Source: Theobroma cacao (lineage: Eukaryota; Streptophyta; Magnoliopsida; Malvales; Malvaceae). From it: DNA of 64,000 nucleotides. A program made the translations under genes and the position numbers. The notes under the pieces are model-generated. The model was not told the origin of the DNA, searched no databases, and was given only the letters and a program-made list of their open reading frames with translations. The stretch is taken from contig NC_030858.1 of assembly GCF_000208745.1 (NCBI RefSeq), positions 12,555,737 through 12,619,736 on the forward strand, written 5' to 3'. Positions 57,805-64,000 of the stretch are shown here, piece by piece. How positions within the stretch are numbered: the first letter of the stretch is position 1; every line of letters begins with the position of its first letter.

Positions 57805-60742
57805 TGTTCACTTTAAAATTATTATAGTTTTGACTATGACAAAATGATCAAATTTTCTTAAACATTATTTGAGTGATCCTTGACAAGTTCTTAAAATCAT
57901 TTAACTCCCATACATTTGTTCTTATATAGTTACAAGCTTGGCTCTTGAAGTTATTGAATTATAGCTATAAGCTTGTATGACTTAGATGTATGAGTGCTTA
58001 TGATTCTCATTCATTAAAGTCTGATTTCAAGATTAAAGGAAAATCTAAATGTACTCATTAAGGGAAAGTTTTGAATTTTTTTTAATGATGAGAAAAAAAG
58101 GAGAGAAAGAAGACTAAGTTAAATAGAGTTTGATAGGTATTTATGTTTAATTTATATGTGTGATGCTTAGTTTTGGTTTTATTGAATATTATGTGCTAGT
58201 TATTATGGATATTTAATATATCTTGCTTAGCTACTATAGATATTATATATCTTGTTTAGCTATTGTGGATATTATAAATATTTTATTGCAAATCTTTAAA
58301 GAAAACTAGATACATTAACTAAGGGGGAGCAATTCTCATTATGCATAGAAATTTGAAGCATTTATATTGAACATGGATATTACACTCATAATTTAGGAGT
58401 GTTTTGTCATCATCAAAATAAGAGAGAGAATGTTGGCTCTATGAGTTTTTAATGATAACAAAACATTCTCATTCATTGATGTTTAATTACATTATATAAG
58501 TATGCAGGAGAAAGCTTAATTCATTAATATATTTGTTATTTGAAAGTAAGTCAAGATGTCTGTTCAATTGCAATATGGGTTAATTGATAAAAGAAGCAAA
58601 GAAGAAAAGACTTAGGGCCCGTTTGGTAATCGAAAAATAACTTATTGGAGAAAATTTTTTTCTATGTAAAATGTTTTATAAGAAAATTTAATATTTTCTG
58701 TTGTTTAGATAAACTATTGAAAATATTTTCTGTTGTTTGGATCATTTTATGAAAAATATTTTCCACAATGGTAGAGTTATTTAGGTGTTAAAATAATAAA
58801 TAGGAGTTGATTACAAAACAATATTGATATTTGATTTTCACTAACTTGAGATCAAAATTAATAGTGGAAATGAAAATGGACAAAATCAATAATGATATTT
58901 TTCAAAGCATTTAACCACATATTTGTAATGAAAATAAACTCTAATTTTTAAAACATTTTCCGTCTTTTTATTTTTTTATTATGACTATAAAAATATAAAT
59001 ATTCATCAATTGCGCAAGATATCCAAAACCTATACTTATAAATATGTATTCATTCAATGACGATCATTGAAATATTTTTTATTATAATTATTAGTAAGAT
59101 TTAAACCTATTATTAATGTATATTCATCAAATGATGACCATTGAAATATTTTTTATTATAATTATTAGTAAGATTTCTTCCATTTATACATAAAAAATTT
59201 AATTGTATTGAATGGTTTCACTAAAAAACTATTTTTTTAATTTTAATTGTGTTGTATAATTTAAATATTAATATTTTAAATTAATTTTTTTAAGTTAAAT
59301 ATTAATATTTTTATTTTTTTATATTTTAAGTTGAATATTAATATTCATCAAACTTATACTCATAAACTTAGTATAAAAGTATTTTTGTTGTTCTTTGGAA
59401 AATGTCTTATGCCTTTCAAGGGCGTAAGACATTTTTCGTGGTTAACCCTATTAACTCGTAAAATGTTTTACATCTAAAATTAATTTTTCGTATTCCAAAT
59501 AAGCATAAGTCTTGAAAACAGTTTCTGAAAAATATTTATTACAAAGCAAACAGACCCTTAGTGAAAATAGCATGTTGTTAATTGATTAACATAAAGTCTT
59601 AATCAGTTAAGGCAAAACTGAACGTTATACAAAAGTAAGACAAAAAAGCCTTAATTAGTTAGTATAAGGCTTAATTGATTAAACAAGTGCTAGAAGCTAA
59701 AGATGCAGGTGTGTTAATTGGTTACGGTATAGGGTTAATTGGTTAGAGCACAAGATTTGAAGAACTTTGAAACGCCAAAATCCAAATTTAAAATGAAGTT
59801 GACCGTTGAAGGGAGCCAAAATCAAAAAATTCAAATTCAAAGAATTTTAATTGATTGAAACTCAATTTAATCAATTAAACATAAAAGGCGAAAAGCTTCA
59901 ATCAGTTAATGGGAGAGTTAACTAATTAAAGGAAGACTGTCGTGTAAAGAAAAATGAAGGCAGAAAGTTTATGATCGGTTACGGTTAACGCAATGATAGA
60001 AAAGCAAGACAGTGCAAGACAGAGAAGTTGTAATCGGTTAAAGCTGCCTATAACCAATTATCTAAACACTGTCTGCCTATTTGAAAAGAGCCACTAGAAG
60101 ACAAAATAATGGCTAGTAACGGCTAGAATATGTCTCTAACTACTAGAACCAGTTTTTTAACTATTTAAAGCCTCTCAAATAATCAAAAATCATAGAGAAA
60201 AGCTACCAAGAGTGATTTTGAGCTTAGAAGACCAAAAACCTTCTCTTTACACTTGTATTCCACTCTTATCTTTGTGAAAATGTTTATGCTGAACCTTGTA
60301 TAACTTAGATCAATTAGGTGATCATTTGTACTTGCTTTTAACTTCTATTACTTATTTACTTAGAGTGTGTGAGACACTCTAAGGAGTAGTCTAAGCTAAG
60401 GAAAGCTTAGGAATTGTTATAAAAGGGTTTTGAGTTTAGATTAGAAACTCACATTGTAAAAGCTTGGTGAAAGTTGTCAATTCCACTGGTTTAGTGAACT
60501 TGAGTTGAAAATCCTTAATTAGGAGATCAAGGTAGTAGATGTAAGTCAATGGAACCAAATCACTATAAATATTTATGTTTTGTTTACTTCTCTTTACTCT
60601 CTTTTTATTGGATGATTTTCTACCTTTACAAGTTTTAAACTCTTTTTTCAAAATCCTTCAAAAGTTTTCCAACTTTAAAATTTTTCTTCAAAATTTCTAA
60701 AAATGCTATTTACCCTCCTTTAACACTCCATTACAACCAACA
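57805..60742 (+). mobile_element. Copia-B solo LTR with nested MITE
   Basis: It begins TGTTCACTTTAAAATTATTATAG and ends ATTACAACCAACA. Both flanks carry the exact 5-bp duplication GTATT (57800-57804 and 60743-60747), so it is a complete solo LTR. Without the 943-bp MITE at 58615 it is about 1990 bp, the family length. It contains the same AAGGGGGAGC stretch (58321) and many TTAATYRRTTAA-like palindromes (58570, 59577-60060). The TGAGACACTCTAAGG word near 60370 is shared with the 12570 region of the other + strand copy. Confidence 0.92.
58615..59557. mobile_element. PIF/Harbinger-like MITE, 943 bp
   Basis: It starts GGGCCCGTTTGGTAAT and ends ACAAAGCAAACAGACCC; inverted, the right end reads GGGTCTGTTTGC. 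Flanking TTA trinucleotides (58612-58614 and 59558-59560) fit the PIF/Harbinger (Tourist) target preference. It has no transposase. A hairpin TGTCTTATGCC...GGCGTAAGACA lies at 59403-59431. Confidence 0.8.
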
Positions 60743-60747
60743 GTATT

Positions 60748-63490
60748 ATCCTATTTTGCCTTGACAAATAGTCATAGATTACTTTTTTAATTCCCCTAAT
60801 TCCTATTTCTTCCTTTTGTATTATTTTCTTTTCTCTTCTTTTTGTTACTTATGATTTAAGCATTGAAAATTTTTCCTAAATTCTTCCAATACTTTTGACA
60901 AAAAATTAGGCAAAATCTTCCTACTTGAAGAGTATTTAATAAAATCACTCATTCTTTTGAAAAGACTCCATCATCGGATTAATTTGGTATTTTGTGAAAA
61001 GGTTTGGATTAAATCTTTGATTCTTCTTTATATCTCTTTCTTCTTTTTCTTTTCTTTTCCTTTTTTTTTATGAATTTTTTTATATATTTTATTTTTTTGT
61101 TATTTCCTATTTTTTAAAATGTAAATGAAAACCCTTGATATTGAAAATGTTTTAAATTCTCCAACATTATTGACAGAATTTTTTAAAAATTTTCTTACTT
61201 AAGAATTTTCAAGAAAATTGTCAGTTACAACATTCTTAAAATTCCATTATTGATTGATTTCCATTTTTTGTACCTTTTATTTTTTTTATTTTATCCTAAA
61301 CATAATTAAAGCCGTTGGAATTGGAAATTCTAAATTCACCAACTTTTCTTCACATAGATATTTTCAAGAAAATTGTCACTACAATTTTTTTCAAAATCCA
61401 TCATTCGTTGATTTCCATTTATTTGTATAGTTAGAATGAAATATATAAGATGTAAAAAAATATCATTATGCAATTAACAATTTTATCTACAATACATTTT
61501 TTTTTGTTACATATATTTTTCTATGTGTGAAAATAGTTTGTTTGGATTCCTTCAACACTTTTGGTAAAGTCCCAAAATTATTCACTTGAGAAATTTAAAA
61601 AATTACTTTTTTTAAATATTAAAATTACTTAGGAATTTAGTTTTGTCATTGTTATACTTTAATTACTATTCTTTAATAATTTCATAAATTAAAAAATGTA
61701 CATAATAAAAAAATTAAATAAGAAAAAAACCATGGGTTGGGAAAAAATACCCCCAATGGGCTTAGCGGAATCTGTCTTAAGGTAATTTGGGCTTTATTCG
61801 TCAGAATCTGGGTTTAGGCTGGGTTAGAACTGAGCCACTTCTTTCTTATCTTCCTGTTTTTTTATTCTTCACTAAATGGGCTGATTTTAGTCCTTGGGCT
61901 TCCGACTGGGTCAGGACATTTGGGCGTTGCTTTTCGGCCTTCTTTTTTTATTTCTTCCTTTCCCCGAAAAACACCGTCAGTCTAGGACTCCTCTTTATTA
62001 ATCCCCAAAAAACATGTTTAGACCCCGATCCCCCATAAGAAATGAAACTTAGCTAGTGAACTAGTGAAGCCTGAATCTATAGTGACCAGGGGCCTGAATC
62101 TAGGGAAAAAAAATAAAGATAAAAGGAGCTAAAGTGCATTGCAAAAGGAAAATGAGGAAGGTGACAGCGGAATTGGTTTACGGAGCTAGCCAAAATGATG
62201 TGCTCAATCTGTAAATGTTCATCTCAGATAATGATATGGCTAACTGGAATATAGCTCTTGCAAGGAAGCAGACACAACTTCGAAGCTATGTTCGACCCTC
62301 GGTTTGGTCTTTGATTACAGTAGAGACAACATAGTTGAAAGAATATCCCAATTGGAGGCCTCAGATGGAGACCTTCACTGTAAGTTTAGGTATGTAGCTC
62401 TTCAGGGGTGCCTATTTGGGACATTCCATATGTTTCTTGATAGAATTATATGCTTTTGATGTGGTTCATTTTTGTCTATTTAATTAATTTTATTGATAGA
62501 TTATCCTGTTATATCTTGGATAATCAATATGTTTTCTAAGCAAATGTTGATTGTTAGCAATTCCACAAGCTAACGCCGCAGCGAATTCCGTTGTCAAGCA
62601 TGCAAAAATGTTGATAATTATTGGTTTTGTTGATCTAGAGATTAAGGAGATTTAGGGTAATATTAGAATAATTAATGAAAGTATTTAGAATGCTATCTTT
62701 TAATCAAATTTTTAATTTTCAATATCTGAATTAAACAAAAGATTAACATTATTTAATTTACAAGATATAAAATATCCTTTAAATATGAGGGATGAAATTT
62801 TTTTAAAAGAAATTATTATAGAAGTTATTAAACTATTTTATTACAAATCTTATTTCATGTATTGATTTATAATCCTAATTTTTAAGATAAAATTAAATTA
62901 TTTTAATTAGTTTTTAAAAGATCAAGAGACAAAAAGAGTTGAATAAATTGTTCTTAATTAATTAATTATTCATTTAGTACTTATGTAAATGCTTTTTAAT
63001 TTTTTTAACTGATTTGTTTAAATAAAACAAATTGATTAATTGATTTTTTTTTTACATTTTTTACATTTATAAGTGAGATAAGGTGCATTACAATGCAAGA
63101 TGGTGCTTAAAAAAAATTTATAAGTGAGATGATAGTTACATATTTTGTAGATAAATAAATTGTGATAAAAAAAGTGAAGAAAATAATTTTATGAATATTA
63201 TATTTGCATTATGTTTAATTTTTTATAAGTGCTTGATATCAATGATATTAATGTTTTCGTAAGAATTTATAAAATATAAATTGATTCTTTTATTGCATTG
63301 GGAAGTTGAATATTGGCATGTATTATATATGAACATACATAAAAGAATAGATAAATTTTAGGAATCAAGGAAAAAGAAAATGCTAATTGATTACGAGCTC
63401 TTTGTCATTTGTTTGATGCAATATAAGCTTTTAATGTATATGCAAGTATGAAGATATTATGTGAGTAAGTTACAAGACTTTCTTTATAGA
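60748..63490. other. AT-rich region without recognised gene
   Basis: From 60748 to 61740 it is T-rich and structureless. The segment 61740-62430 has higher GC, including a short open frame at 61787-62038 without known similarity. A stretch at 62130-62390 ends at a donor-like CACTGTAAGTTT. This could be a gene or transposon leader exon, but I cannot assign it. From 62430 onward it is AT-rich. Confidence 0.3.
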
Positions 63491-63499
63491 ATAGTAAAT

Positions 63500-63655
63500 G
63501 TAAAGTAAGTTAATTCGGTTAATTGATTACAAAATCTTTTAATTTAATGATTCAATTTAATCGATTCCTTAAATCAAATTAATTGAATTGAATTAATCCA
63601 ATTTTATCAATTAAATTGATTAAATCAATTTTAACAGATTTTTGCTCACCCCTAG
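63500..63655. mobile_element. hAT-type terminus (partial)
   Basis: It ends TTTTTGCTCACCCCTAG, the inverted form of the CTAGG.GTGAGCAAA end seen at 20057. It is preceded by repeated TTAATTCGGTTAATTGATT-like subterminal sequence. The other end was not found in the window, so only the terminus is supported. Confidence 0.45.
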
Positions 63656-63927
63656 TAATGGTAACAAATCCACTAAGCTTGAAAATGCGAGTGTTAACCA
63701 TTTTATAAATTATTTTTTCAATAAATTTGGTTACTTAGTTAAATTGATAACAAGTACTTATAAACATTTTCAATAAAACTTTTCTACAAAAAAATTTTCA
63801 ATAAAAATGTTAAAAATATATTAATACATCAATTAAGTAAAAAAAACTTAATTAATTATTGTATTAAGTTATTAATAATAGTTAAATTTATTTTATCGTG
63901 TTGACTATCTAGCTATGTAATTTTCAC

Positions 63928-63933
<6 letters not shown>

Positions 63934-63994
<61 letters not shown>
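63934..63994. repeat. (AT)n microsatellite at right edge
   Basis: About 30 AT units followed by CTCTCT at the window end. Length is probably variable. Confidence 0.95.
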
Positions 63995-63998
<4 letters not shown>

Positions 63999-64000
63999 CT

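Noticed and set aside
61787..62038. 83-codon frame as a host gene
   Set aside because: No recognisable domain, no matching splice context, and composition is not clearly coding; left as unassigned.

Overview
This is AT-rich, transposon-dense plant nuclear DNA, probably from a eudicot. The grounds are a class I-like 4-coumarate:CoA ligase gene with plant splice sites, plant L1-type LINEs with RNase H tails, Ty1/copia LTR retrotransposons, CACTA, hAT and PIF/Harbinger-like DNA transposons, and tRNA-derived SINEs. I cannot name the species. The only host gene I can support is 4CL on the minus strand at the left end (exon 1 at 4315-5307, exon 2 at 2455-2653). Its last exons are not in the window.

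From about 7.4 to 15 kb there are three overlapping retroelement remnants. First is an L1 LINE (+) with a large internal deletion and a 315-bp CACTA-type MITE at the deletion point. Second is the 3' end of a copia-B element (internal remnant plus 1.7-kb LTR, 10798-12932). Third is a 5'-truncated LINE on the minus strand (12933 to about 14440) abutting the gag, primer-binding site and LTR of another copia element. From 15.3 to 18.8 kb I see only unassigned repetitive DNA.

From 18784 to about 55338 I read the window as one degenerate Ty1/copia element (copia-A, + strand) opened up by successive insertions. A CACTA-type transposon (19461-47083) interrupts the gag zinc knuckle, and a 3.8-kb LTR-like block (47580-51370) interrupts the protease. 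The CACTA interior holds an Ac-like hAT transposon (20058-24794, decayed transposase), a short SINE, a long inverted-repeat foldback with a MITE in its loop, and a 7-kb LINE (26346-45635). The LINE is itself split by a 12.2-kb copia-B element (29707-41898, TSD TGGTT). That element carries gag but no recognisable pol and is interrupted by a 2.6-kb gypsy-like solo LTR (31754-34370, TSD TTAAA). This makes five nested layers, several with exact target-site duplications.

Right of copia-A lie non-coding DNA, a copia-B solo LTR (57805-60742, TSD GTATT) carrying a PIF/Harbinger-like MITE, more AT-rich DNA, a hAT-type terminus near 63655 and an (AT)n microsatellite at the right edge. Nearly every transposon reading frame is broken, so the region looks like a transposon graveyard beside a phenylpropanoid gene. 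No RNA gene apart from the SINE-borne tRNA-like promoters, no CRISPR array and no prokaryotic feature was seen.
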